From: Saprospiraceae bacterium
GTDB taxonomy: Bacteria; Bacteroidota; Bacteroidia; Chitinophagales; Saprospiraceae
Direction: 5' to 3'
DNA length: 64,000 bases
NCBI GenBank assembly: GCA_026129545.1
Contig: JAHCHX010000002.1
Span: 620,001 to 684,000, forward strand
Under the pieces are notes generated by a model. It was given only the letters and a program-made list of their open reading frames with translations. It was not told where the DNA came from and did no database searches. How positions within the stretch are numbered: position 1 is the stretch's first letter; every line of letters begins with the position of its first letter. This document shows positions 41,857-49,985 of this stretch, piece after piece. A program made the translations under genes and the position numbers.

Positions 41857-42666
41857 ATGCTCACCATCCCACGCCTCCAAAACACCGACTCCAACAACTT
41901 CTTCCTCATCGCCGGGCCTTGCGCCATAGAAGGCGAGCAAATGGCCTTCGACATCGCCGGGCAGGTCAATGAAATGTGCCAACGCCTGCGCATCCCCTAC
42001 ATTTTCAAGGGTTCGTATCGGAAAGCCAACCGCAGCAAACGCGATTCTTTCACCGGCATCGGCGACGAAAAGGCGCTGAATATCCTTCGCGCCGTTGGCC
42101 AGCACTATGACATCCCGACTACCACCGACATCCACGCCGACCCAGAGGCCGCGCTTGCCGCCCAATATGTGGACGTGTTGCAAATACCCGCGTTCCTCTG
42201 TCGCCAGACGAGCCTGCTCGTGGCCGCCGCCCAGACAGGCAAGGTGGTGAACATCAAAAAAGGCCAGTTCGTCAGCCCGGAAGCCATGCGTTTTGCGATG
42301 GAAAAAGTGCAGGAAGAAGGCAATCCGAACGTGATTTTGACAGAACGCGGCACCACTTTCGGCTATCAGGACTTAATCGTTGATTTTCGAGGAATTCCCG
42401 CAATGCAATCGTTCGGCGCCCCAGTCGTGCTCGACTGCACCCACTCGCTCCAACAGCCCAACCAAAGCAGCGGTGTCACCGGAGGCCGCCCTGCGTTGAT
42501 AGAGACCATTGCCCGTGCGGGCATCGCCGTCGGCGTGGACGGGCTTTTCATCGAAACCTACCCCAAACCCTCAGAGGCAAAATCGGACGGGGCAAATATG
42601 CTGCCGTTGGATAAGTTGGAAGGGTTACTGGAAAGGTTGGTGCGAATTCGGGAGGCAATCAAGTAA
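41857..42666 (+). CDS. kdsA: 3-deoxy-8-phosphooctulonate synthase
   Basis: A 269-residue enzyme that condenses arabinose 5-phosphate with phosphoenolpyruvate to make KDO 8-phosphate for lipopolysaccharide. Family motifs are FFLIAGPCAIEGEQ, FKGSYRKANRSKRDSFTGIG, TDIHADPEAALAAQYVDVLQIPAFLCRQ, VNIKKGQFVSPEAM, ILTERGTTFGY and the C-terminal SDGANMLPLDKLEGLLERL. The start at 41857 matches the family; an open frame from 41698 adds 53 atypical residues. Confidence 0.97.
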   Translation: MLTIPRLQNTDSNNFFLIAGPCAIEGEQMAFDIAGQVNEMCQRLRIPYIFKGSYRKANRSKRDSFTGIGDEKALNILRAVGQHYDIPTTTDIHADPEAALAAQYVDVLQIPAFLCRQTSLLVAAAQTGKVVNIKKGQFVSPEAMRFAMEKVQEEGNPNVILTERGTTFGYQDLIVDFRGIPAMQSFGAPVVLDCTHSLQQPNQSSGVTGGRPALIETIARAGIAVGVDGLFIETYPKPSEAKSDGANMLPLDKLEGLLERLVRIREAIK

Positions 42667-42668
42667 CG

Positions 42669-42718
42669 CTAACCTTCCGGTTGGCGAGCCGCGAGTGCGC
42701 CAACCGGAAGGTTGGCGT
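42669..42718 (+). terminator. inverted repeat after kdsA
   Basis: AACCTTCCGGTTGGCG (from about 42671) pairs with CGCCAACCGGAAGGTT (about 42697-42712), with a 10- to 12-nt loop. The tail is not U-rich, so it may be an RNA-stabilising stem or a Rho-independent terminator of weak type. Confidence 0.55.
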
Positions 42719-42888
42719 TACTGCGAAATATCAGCCTCTTTTATCAGCTGCACAATATCGAGCGAAACATCGGGCATCACCTCGACCGGTGGCTTCTGCG
42801 TTGCCAGCTTCGGAAGCAATTCTGGCGTACTCGTCATGGCGCGTCTTTTTCTTTTTTTGAAGAAATTTTGTTTTGCAAATGTAACGGA

Positions 42889-42993
42889 TATACCTCTCGA
42901 CGCTAAGTTTTGGGCATGGCTGCAATCGCAATCTGCTCAAAGTCAGGGAGAGCGAGCATGGCGAGCTGACAAATCCCAGCGAATCAAGGTATA
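42889..42993 (+). repeat. 105-bp interspersed repeat, copy 4
   Basis: Full-length copy with the clearest ends: TATACCTCTCG at the left and AAGGTATA at the right, which are inverted repeats of each other; over the outer 24 bases 16 match. The 18-codon frame lies at 42916-42969 (MAAIAICSKSGRASMAS); several differences from the other copies are synonymous (TGC for TGT, AAG for AAA, GCG for GCA). Unlike copies 1-3 it is not next to a gene start. Confidence 0.9.
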
Positions 42994-43035
42994 TACCCAG
43001 ATTAAAGAGGATTTGAACCTGCCCATTGGCAAGGC

Positions 43036-43283
43036 AGGGATACCCCCAAGGCAAACGCATCAAAATGGCGCAAACCTCAGAGAGGTAAAATGTTGGTAGA
43101 AACGCCCCATTTTCGCGGTGTGTGCGACCCCGGCGGGGTCGAATGTTGGTGACCTGTTTGCTGCGATAAACATTTGACCTCTCCGAGGTCGTGATAATTA
43201 CCACAAAAACACGCCATTTCTACCAACATTTGACCTCTCCGAGGTCAGTTGTATTTTGATGCGTTTGCCCTGAGGGATACCCC
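43036..43283. mobile_element. 226-bp MITE with 55-bp inverted ends and 11-bp target duplication
   Basis: The element is 43047-43272. Its ends, CA(A/G)GGCAAACGCATCAAAAT, continue as inverted repeats for about 55 bp with roughly 46 matches. It is flanked by exact 11-bp repeats AGGGATACCCC (43036-43046 and 43273-43283). Inside it repeats a module made of a palindrome (GACCTCTCCGAGGTC at 43176-43190 and 43232-43246; GACCCCGGCGGGGTC at 43126-43140) joined to AATGTT(GG). No gene is inside. It was presumably moved in trans. Confidence 0.88.
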
Positions 43284-43440
43284 TGATTGATTTGTATGAT
43301 TTTCAAAGGATTGCGAGTATCGTTCGTTCAAAACCACCTTGTCAGACCCTGTATTCTGGGGCTTGCCCGGCCAAGGGAAGCGGACGGGGCTGATTTGCGT
43401 TGACTATAATTCAACGAATGCCCCATTTACCTCAGTGACC

Positions 43441-43640
43441 CCTAATGACCCCTAATGACCCCCAATAACCCCTAATAACCCCCAATAACCCCCAATGACC
43501 CCTAATAACCCCCAATAACCCCCAATGACCCCTAATAACCCCTAATAACCCCTAATAACCCCTAATAACCCCCAATAACCCCCAATGACCCCTAATAACC
43601 CCCAATAACCCCTAATAACCCCTAATAACCCCTAATGACC
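43441..43640. repeat. 10-bp tandem array (20 exact-length units)
   Basis: Twenty consecutive units of CC(T/C)AAT(A/G)ACC, all exactly 10 bp, with variation limited to positions 3 and 7 and only transitions (T/C and A/G). The array ends one base before the stop codon of the mvaD gene. The 10-bp period is close to the DNA helical turn. Confidence 0.97.
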
Positions 43641-43641
43641 C

Positions 43642-44730
43642 TCACATTTCTTCCGGCCCCTCCCCTACCCAATCTTGCTGAACATACCCATTCTCGCAAT
43701 GTTCGGCCAACTCATCCTCGATGAACTTGCGCACCTCATGCACGATGTCGCCGGGATAAAGCAGGTGCACATTCGGCCCAGCATCGAGCGTGAAGAAGAC
43801 GGGATGGCCCGTGTCTGCCCGGTATTCCCGCACCTTCTCGATGATGGCGAGCGAGCCGGGGCGCATGAGCAAATAGGATGGGTCGCTGCACATCATCAGG
43901 GCATGGAGCGCCAGCGCCTCGTCCTCCGCGATTTTGCCAAAGGCTTCGAGGTCGCCTGTGCGCATCGCGTCGAGCAGGTTGCCGATGCGTTGGCGGGCTT
44001 GGGCATAGCGCGGCTCCGCGAAAGGATTGCCCTCCATGAGCGCATGGCCCGCACGGCTCGACACGGCCTTTTCCTCCGAGCTGACAATCAGAATATCATC
44101 ATGAAAATCTTTGAATGAGGCATGTATCAGGTCGCCAATGGGCACGGCGTACTCATCAGAAGCATCTGGCACAAGAGAGGTGTGCCCCCACAAAGCTGCG
44201 TGCGGAAAAATGGAGCGGCAAGCCGAGCCGCTGCCCAACCGAGCCAGATAAGAAGCTTTGCGGTCGAATGCTGCCGCGTCTTGCAGGGTGCCGAACAATC
44301 TGTCTTCCAGCGAACAAAGGCACAAGGCAAGTGCCGACATGGCCGAAGCCGACGACGCGATGCCCGCCGAATGAGGGAATGAATTGCCAGTGCGCACCGT
44401 GAGTTTTAGTTGTTTCAAAAAAGGGTAAATCGGGAGCAGGCTTTCCAGAAAAGCCAGGGTTTTTGCCCTGAACGCCTCGTTTTCGGCTTGATGAAAATAA
44501 AAGGCGAGGTCAATGCCAGCACCAGGCAAAGCTTCGTCGAAGGCATATTCTAGCTGAGTATCGGTGCAAGAAGCCGCCAAGGTCAGGCTTAGCGAGGGAT
44601 TGCGCGGCAGTTGACGACCGTGTTTGCCCCAATACTTCACGATAGCGATATTGCTTGGCGAGCGCCAAGTGATGCTGCCCGCCTCCGGTGGGTTGGAAGA
44701 ATCGAGGATGAGTCGAGGATTTTCGTACAT
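43642..44730 (-). CDS. mvaD: diphosphomevalonate decarboxylase
   Basis: A 362-residue GHMP-superfamily enzyme that converts mevalonate diphosphate to isopentenyl diphosphate with ATP. The start at 44730 (MYENPRLILDSSNPP) is preferred to 44808. Motifs are SPSNIAIVKYWGKHGRQLPRNPSLSLTL, FPHSAGIASSASAMSALALCL (the P-loop-like GHMP motif), RLGSGSACRSIF and FTLDAGPNVHLLYP. It indicates isoprenoid synthesis by the mevalonate route, as in many Bacteroidota. The other pathway genes are not here. Its stop codon abuts the 10-bp tandem array. Confidence 0.95.
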   Translation of the reverse strand: MYENPRLILDSSNPPEAGSITWRSPSNIAIVKYWGKHGRQLPRNPSLSLTLAASCTDTQLEYAFDEALPGAGIDLAFYFHQAENEAFRAKTLAFLESLLPIYPFLKQLKLTVRTGNSFPHSAGIASSASAMSALALCLCSLEDRLFGTLQDAAAFDRKASYLARLGSGSACRSIFPHAALWGHTSLVPDASDEYAVPIGDLIHASFKDFHDDILIVSSEEKAVSSRAGHALMEGNPFAEPRYAQARQRIGNLLDAMRTGDLEAFGKIAEDEALALHALMMCSDPSYLLMRPGSLAIIEKVREYRADTGHPVFFTLDAGPNVHLLYPGDIVHEVRKFIEDELAEHCENGYVQQDWVGEGPEEM

Positions 44731-44858
44731 AGAATGAGGATAGTGCGTTTGTGAAGGGCGAAGGGGCAAATTTTTTCCCGGACCTAATAAAATGCGTTGT
44801 TCGGGCAAAGAAATGGAAAGACCGCTAAATCATTGAGTAGGTTTTCGCGGCACAATCC

Positions 44859-44866
44859 TACTTTTG
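44859..44866 (+). promoter_or_regulatory. candidate -7 box upstream of the PASTA gene
   Basis: TACTTTTG fits TAnnTTTG, 103 bases before the start codon; no matching -33 box. Confidence 0.35.
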
Positions 44867-44969
44867 CTCCAATTTTGAAAACGCCCCCATCTAGCAACCC
44901 CGTCCGAACGAATGTTCGGATGTTTTTCGGGCGGGCAGAAACCCCTAAGCCAGAAACCTTCAAACCTTC

Positions 44970-45800
44970 ATGTGGCAAAAACTCAGACGCATCGGCGTTG
45001 AAATGTACGCCTACCTCACTGATTTCTATGTGGTGAAAAACTACTTAGGCATGCTTGCGTTGGTAGGCGGCATCCTGCTGATGACCTTCTGGTGGCTCAA
45101 GTGCTACACCAATCATGGCGAAAGTGTGCAAGTGCCGAGCTATGTGGGCATGAACATCCGCGAAGCCTCTCGCAAGGCTAAATCGCGCAATTTCAACGTC
45201 GCCGTGAGCGACTCCATCTACGAGGTGGGCAAACCACCCGGTCTCATTCTTACCCAAGACCCCAAGCCACAAAGCAGGGTGAAAGAAGGGCGCACGATTT
45301 ATTTTACCGTCACGAAAAACAATCCCGACATCGTGCGGCTGCCCGACCTCGCCGGCAACGACGACTACGACCTCTATAGCCGAAAACTCGGCAGGCTTGG
45401 CCTCAAACCCCGCATCATCGCTCGCGTGGCCGACCCCAAACTGGAAGCCAACACGATTCTGGAAGTGTTGTACCGAGGCGACACCATTACGCAAAAAATA
45501 AGAGGTGGCAATTTCCCCATCGAAATGGGCGGCATGGTGGATTTTATCGTCTCCGAAGCAGTCACGCTCACCGTGAGCATACCCGACTGCGTGTGCCAAA
45601 CGCTTGATGCCGCCAAATTCCTCATCCAAACCAGCGACCTCAGCGTGGGCACCATCATCTCCGACGCTACCGTGACCGATATGGAAACAGCCTATGTATA
45701 TCGGCAAAGCCCCAAGTACGACCCCAACGGCACCATGCGCAAAGGCGAGCAAATAGACTTGTATGTCACCCAAGAAAGACCGAGAACCTGTGGGGAGTAG
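44970..45800 (+). CDS. membrane protein with three PASTA domains
   Basis: A 276-residue protein with one membrane segment (residues about 27-43, LGMLALVGGILLMTFWWL) and a periplasmic part of three PASTA domains (residues about 55-118, 120-195 and 200-270; for example VQVPSYVGMNIREASRKAKSR, VRLPDLAGNDDYDLYSRKLGRLGLKP, VSIPDCVCQTLDAAKFLIQTSDLSVG). PASTA domains bind peptidoglycan stem peptides or muropeptides. No kinase or transpeptidase domain is attached, so this is a stand-alone sensor or adaptor of cell-wall processes. A rhodanese gene follows. Confidence 0.92.
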   Translation: MWQKLRRIGVEMYAYLTDFYVVKNYLGMLALVGGILLMTFWWLKCYTNHGESVQVPSYVGMNIREASRKAKSRNFNVAVSDSIYEVGKPPGLILTQDPKPQSRVKEGRTIYFTVTKNNPDIVRLPDLAGNDDYDLYSRKLGRLGLKPRIIARVADPKLEANTILEVLYRGDTITQKIRGGNFPIEMGGMVDFIVSEAVTLTVSIPDCVCQTLDAAKFLIQTSDLSVGTIISDATVTDMETAYVYRQSPKYDPNGTMRKGEQIDLYVTQERPRTCGE

Positions 45801-45928
45801 TTGTGCCAATGTGGGAACGAGATATTGGCGCAGGCTGCCTGCAACCTATATGAAAGACACCATCCAAACCCAAAAACCTATTTTGCAACCCTCCACCTTC
45901 TGCCCTCCTCCTAACAACAGACAATACA

Positions 45929-46240
45929 ATGGACATCACCGTACAGGAACTTCGCCAAAAACTCCAGTCAGGAGAAAAATTCGTTTTTTTGGATGTGCGC
46001 GAGCCGTGGGAATACGAAGAATTCAACCTCGGCGCCACCCTCATGCCGTTAGGCGATTTGATAAACAAGATGTGGGAGCTTGAAGCGCACAAAAACGACG
46101 AAATCGTGCTGTATTGCCGCAGCGGCAACCGCAGCGGCATGGCGCAAAGCCTGCTGACAGCCCATGGGTTCGGCAATGTGCGCAACCTGCAAGGCGGCAT
46201 CATGGCTTGGATGGATACGTTCGGCCCCACGAAACCATGA
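45929..46240 (+). CDS. single-domain rhodanese sulfurtransferase
   Basis: A 103-residue cytoplasmic protein made of one rhodanese domain. FLDVREPWEYEEFNLGATLMPLGDL and the active-site loop YCRSGNRSGMAQSLL (Cys near residue 72) are typical of GlpE/PspE-like enzymes. It could carry sulfane sulfur; the partner is unknown. The next gene begins 18 bases downstream in the same direction. Confidence 0.93.
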   Translation: MDITVQELRQKLQSGEKFVFLDVREPWEYEEFNLGATLMPLGDLINKMWELEAHKNDEIVLYCRSGNRSGMAQSLLTAHGFGNVRNLQGGIMAWMDTFGPTKP

Positions 46241-46258
46241 CAGCATCCAACAAGGTCA

Positions 46259-47539
46259 ATGCAAATGGCGGCAAAAAGCGATATCCGCACACACAAGCTT
46301 TGGGCGAAATGGCACCATTGGCCCGCTCTTTTTTGTGTCCTGCTGACAACCGCTTGCGCACCGCCCCTGCGCACCGAACGCTACTTCCCGCCACCGCCAA
46401 ACGACGGCAAGCCGCCACTTCTCGCTCGCAATTGCGCTGACTGGCGCGGCTACCTGCCCGATACCGCACATCCCGAACATCTGCCCACGCGGCATCTGCG
46501 CGTCAACTTTCATGTGATGAATAGCGCGGACAGTAGCCACAATTTTCGGCCCGACGAAGGCCGCGCCTACCTCCTGCGCTTGCTGACTTGCTGCAATGAA
46601 GCCCTCGACACCAACATCCGCAATTGGCGCTCCCCACAAGGCACCCCCGTGTTGCCTCGCCGCTATCGCTATGTGCTCTCTCCGCAGCCCGGCGACGATG
46701 GCATCTATTTTCATTACGACGACTCGCTCTACTATTTTATCTCCCAAGGCGCCAACCAAAACAACTATAGCCGCAAGGTCATTGACAAATACGCCGTCGG
46801 CAAGGACTCCATTCTCAACATTTTCTTGATGGTGCACCCCGACGACAGCATAAAATCATCCACCTACCGCGCCGGAGGTCAGGGCATCGCGCTTGGAACG
46901 GCACTAAAAGTGGCTGGCATATTCGAGACAAAAGAACCGCCCGAAAACTTCGATGGGTTGGTCAATCACGAGGTGGGGCATATTCTCAGCCTAAGCCATG
47001 CATGGGTGGAAGATGGCTGCCCCGATACTGACCCGCACCCCAACAAATGCTGGGTGTGGGGCCCCGACCCTCCCTGCAACGAGCAGGCGACCAACAACAT
47101 GATGGACTACAACGCCTATCAAATCGCACTGACGCCTTGCCAAATCGGGCGCGTGCAAGCTGTGATGGCCAACGAAAAAAGCGCGGTGCGCAAATGCCTA
47201 CTGCCAACGTGGTGCGAGCGCAACCCAGCGCGCGATGTGGTCATCCGCGATTCCACCGTCTGGGAAGGAGCCCGCGACCTCGAAGGCCACCTCACTATCG
47301 CTCCCGGCGGCTCATTGAAAATCCACTGCCGATTGTCCATGCCCGCAGGCACGCGTATCACCGTGCAACCCGGCGGGCGGCTCTGGCTCGACGGCGCTCG
47401 GCTGCACAATGCCTGCAACCGCGAATGGGAGGGCATCTTCGTGCAGTCAAAAGGCGACCTGAAAGGAGAAGTCAGGATATTGAAACAGCCTGTGCTGGAG
47501 AACTGCCCCGCGCCAACGTTCAAAGAAAAACAACGCTGA
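46259..47539 (+). CDS. metzincin-type zinc protease lipoprotein
   Basis: A 426-residue protein. The N-terminus has a hydrophobic run ending in LTTACAPP, which suits a lipoprotein or an unusually long signal peptide (Cys near residue 33). The active site is NHEVGHILSLSHAW at about residue 236 (HExxHxxxxxH), with a Met-turn-like NNMMDYNAYQI further on, as in pappalysin/M43 metalloproteases. A C-terminal beta-rich part (residues about 320-415) resembles the repetitive scaffold often found in Bacteroidota surface proteins. It probably cleaves proteins at the cell surface. The stop and the next start almost touch (1 base gap). Confidence 0.82.
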   Translation: MQMAAKSDIRTHKLWAKWHHWPALFCVLLTTACAPPLRTERYFPPPPNDGKPPLLARNCADWRGYLPDTAHPEHLPTRHLRVNFHVMNSADSSHNFRPDEGRAYLLRLLTCCNEALDTNIRNWRSPQGTPVLPRRYRYVLSPQPGDDGIYFHYDDSLYYFISQGANQNNYSRKVIDKYAVGKDSILNIFLMVHPDDSIKSSTYRAGGQGIALGTALKVAGIFETKEPPENFDGLVNHEVGHILSLSHAWVEDGCPDTDPHPNKCWVWGPDPPCNEQATNNMMDYNAYQIALTPCQIGRVQAVMANEKSAVRKCLLPTWCERNPARDVVIRDSTVWEGARDLEGHLTIAPGGSLKIHCRLSMPAGTRITVQPGGRLWLDGARLHNACNREWEGIFVQSKGDLKGEVRILKQPVLENCPAPTFKEKQR

Positions 47540-47540
47540 T

Positions 47541-49196
47541 ATGCCCAATCGCAACACCTCCCATACTGCCGGCTGCGGCGACCAACTATGGCTGTTAGCC
47601 TTTGTGGCGGTTGCCTTGAGCATTTTCTGGCCTGCTCGCCACGCGGGGTTTGTAGTGGACTGGTTTGGCTGGCAAATGCGCTATGAGGCAGGCGGTTGGG
47701 CTGATGTGCCGTCCAGCTTTGGCTATCAAGCCTTGCAGCCAGTGTTGCAGTTTTGCAATTACCTCATGTTTCGCGTGTTCGGCACGGAAGGCCTGCCGTG
47801 GTACCTGTTGTTTGCCACCGTGCACGGCGTGAACGGCTGGTTGCTCTATCGGTTGGTGCGTCGTCTGCTGCTCGACGAGGCTTCTCTCAACCCTGCCTTG
47901 GCGGCAGGCTTCCTCTTCTTGCTATCCCCCTACGCAGCCGAGCCTGTGGTATGGCGGGTTTGTCTTCATTATTTGCTGACCCTTGCTTTCACGTTGGGCG
48001 CTTTACACGCGGCATTAGACTATCTTGAGACGGGCATGGGCAAGGCGCTGTGGCGCGTGCATGGCCTTTTCGCATTGGCGCTTTTTTCGTTGGAATGGGC
48101 GCTCGTCGCGCCTGCCTTGTTGGGTTGGCTATTGGCAACCTACACGCTGAGCCACCGCGAATGGGCTTTGTTGGGCCGCCGCGCAGTCGCGCTGCTGCTG
48201 CCCGCCGCTGCGTTGCTGGGTGGCTATTTTGCCCTAAACAAGTGGTTGTTCGGCAATTGGGTGGGGCACTACGGAGCCTCCACGCACCTGAATCTCGACC
48301 CGCGCTTGGTGTTTTCCACTATGTTGAAATACCTCGTCAAATACGCTGGTTTTGCTCGCTATCTCGAGCATCCGGTAAAAGTGAGAGTATTCGACTGGTT
48401 TGACCGTCCCTCGGTGGTTTGGGGCGCGGCAGCCATTTTGGGCTTGCTGACCGCTTGGTGGCTGTGGCGTGCTTTTGCTCGCCAAGCCGACCTTCGTTGG
48501 CGTTGGGCAGGTTTTGGCTTGGGCGCTTTTTTCGTTGCCCTACTGCCTGTGGCCAACTTGTTTTTTTTGTATTTGCAGTGGTCTGAAAACGACCGCTACG
48601 GCTATTTCGCCGCTGCCTTTTTTTGGCTCTCGGTCGCGCTGCTACTGTCCATGCTCCCGCGTTGGCTGTTCAGCTTTTCCGTGACGCTGTTGTTGCTGCT
48701 TTCCACTTATTTGTTGTGGAAAATGAACCGCATTTGGGGCAATTCGGAGCGTGTCTATGCCGGCCTTGTGCAGGATTTTCGATGGTACGACCGCGACGAA
48801 GTCATCATACTTGCCTCGCCCGACAACATGAAAGGTATTTGGCTCATGCGCATTATCGGCCAAGACAATGGTTTCAACGAGGCGCTCGGCTTGCGTCGGC
48901 GCGAGCCTTTTAAGGGCAAAATGTGGGAGGTGGCGCAGTTCAACATGGAAACGCCCCACGACGGCGTGAAAGTGGAAAAGCTCGAATCCGACACGACAGG
49001 GCTGACGTACAAGACATCGTTCCTCCAATTTGGCAATTGGTGGTGGCGCAACGGCATCGGAGCCAGCGACTACGAGACCAGCAGCTATCTTTTTCGCATG
49101 AAGGAGTGGCATGTGGAGACCACTTTGCGCGAGCCTCGGCCCAATCGCGCCGTCATTTACCCGGTGGGCGACAAGTGGCACGAAGCCCCGCAGTGA
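47541..49196 (+). CDS. multi-pass membrane protein, GT-C glycosyltransferase-like
   Basis: A 551-residue integral membrane protein with about ten hydrophobic helices between residues 15 and 390 and a soluble C-terminal part (residues 390-551). The general layout, with long helices and periplasmic loops rich in Trp, resembles GT-C transferases that use lipid-linked sugars, but the usual acidic catalytic motif in the first loop is not clear, so the activity is not certain. It follows the metzincin lipoprotein gene by one base, so the two are cotranscribed; a joint surface-modification role is only inferred. Confidence 0.6.
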   Translation: MPNRNTSHTAGCGDQLWLLAFVAVALSIFWPARHAGFVVDWFGWQMRYEAGGWADVPSSFGYQALQPVLQFCNYLMFRVFGTEGLPWYLLFATVHGVNGWLLYRLVRRLLLDEASLNPALAAGFLFLLSPYAAEPVVWRVCLHYLLTLAFTLGALHAALDYLETGMGKALWRVHGLFALALFSLEWALVAPALLGWLLATYTLSHREWALLGRRAVALLLPAAALLGGYFALNKWLFGNWVGHYGASTHLNLDPRLVFSTMLKYLVKYAGFARYLEHPVKVRVFDWFDRPSVVWGAAAILGLLTAWWLWRAFARQADLRWRWAGFGLGAFFVALLPVANLFFLYLQWSENDRYGYFAAAFFWLSVALLLSMLPRWLFSFSVTLLLLLSTYLLWKMNRIWGNSERVYAGLVQDFRWYDRDEVIILASPDNMKGIWLMRIIGQDNGFNEALGLRRREPFKGKMWEVAQFNMETPHDGVKVEKLESDTTGLTYKTSFLQFGNWWWRNGIGASDYETSSYLFRMKEWHVETTLREPRPNRAVIYPVGDKWHEAPQ

Positions 49197-49198
49197 GC

Positions 49199-49957
49199 CT
49201 ATTTCTTTTTCGGCATGGGCGGCAATTGCATATTGAGTTTTTCCAGCCCCTCCACCAGTGTTTTTGCGATGACGTAATCTCGATACCAACGTTTGTCCAC
49301 CGGACAGATATGCCACGGCACCACACTGTTGTTGATGGCGTATTCATAGGCACGCATATATTCGTCCCAATGCTTGCGCTCTTCCCAATCGCCGTCGTTG
49401 TGTTTCCAAAACTTGGAAGGGTCTTCCAGGCGCTCGCGGAGCTGCGCTTCCTGTTCCTCTTTCGAGATGTGCATGAAGAATTTGAAAATGACTGTGTTGT
49501 TGTCGAATTGCAGCAGTTCCTCGAAAGCGTTGATAGCCGCCATGCGTTTCTCCACGCGCTCCATGTCAATCCATTTGTGCACTCTCTGAATCAGGATATC
49601 CTCGTAGTGGCTGCGGTTGAAAATGGTGAGCGTGCCTTTTTCGGGTGCCCAGCGATGCACGCGCCAGAGGAAGTCGTGCGCAAATTCTTGCTCCGTGGGC
49701 TTTTTGAACGACACCAAATCAAGCCCAGCAATCGTGCACTCCGAAAACACCCGGCGCACCGCGCCATCCTTGCCGCTCGCGTCCATTCCTTGAAGGACGA
49801 CCAGCACCGAGTGCTTCGCCTCTGCATAGAGCAGGTGGTGCAGCTCGCCCAGACGCTTGACGAGCTTCTTCGTTTCTTTTTGCAAATCGTCTTTTTCGAT
49901 GCCTTTGGGCGGCAAAGCGGAGATTTCGGAGATTCGGACAAGGTTAGGTTTAGACAT
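49199..49957 (-). CDS. polyphosphate kinase 2 family protein
   Basis: A 252-residue protein of the single-domain PPK2 family, which transfers phosphate between polyphosphate and nucleotides. The Walker A motif is LQGMDASGKDGAVRRVFS and the Walker B-lid region is FNRSHYEDILIQRVH, followed by the conserved FFMHISKEEQEAQLRERLEDP and WDEYMRAYEYAI. Direction (ADP or AMP phosphorylation) cannot be decided. Its 3' end is close to the end of the gene at 47541, so the two are convergent. Confidence 0.92.
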   Translation of the reverse strand: MSKPNLVRISEISALPPKGIEKDDLQKETKKLVKRLGELHHLLYAEAKHSVLVVLQGMDASGKDGAVRRVFSECTIAGLDLVSFKKPTEQEFAHDFLWRVHRWAPEKGTLTIFNRSHYEDILIQRVHKWIDMERVEKRMAAINAFEELLQFDNNTVIFKFFMHISKEEQEAQLRERLEDPSKFWKHNDGDWEERKHWDEYMRAYEYAINNSVVPWHICPVDKRWYRDYVIAKTLVEGLEKLNMQLPPMPKKK

Positions 49958-49985
49958 AGTAAAAAGGTGGGTTACAGGCTACTTG

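Larger units (their letters stand above)
42667..43641. other. 975-bp gene-free region rich in repeats
   Basis: No credible gene. In order it holds a 19-bp inverted repeat just after kdsA (CTAACCTTCCGGTTGGCGA and CGCCAACCGGAAGGTTGGCG, about 42669-42718), repeat copy 4 (42889-42993), the 226-bp MITE (43047-43272) and the 10-bp array (43441-43640). Between the MITE and the array (43284-43430) nothing is recognised. Confidence 0.75.

Noticed and set aside
43051-43270. Gene inside the second MITE
   Set aside because: Only short frames broken by palindromes; no start or coding pattern.
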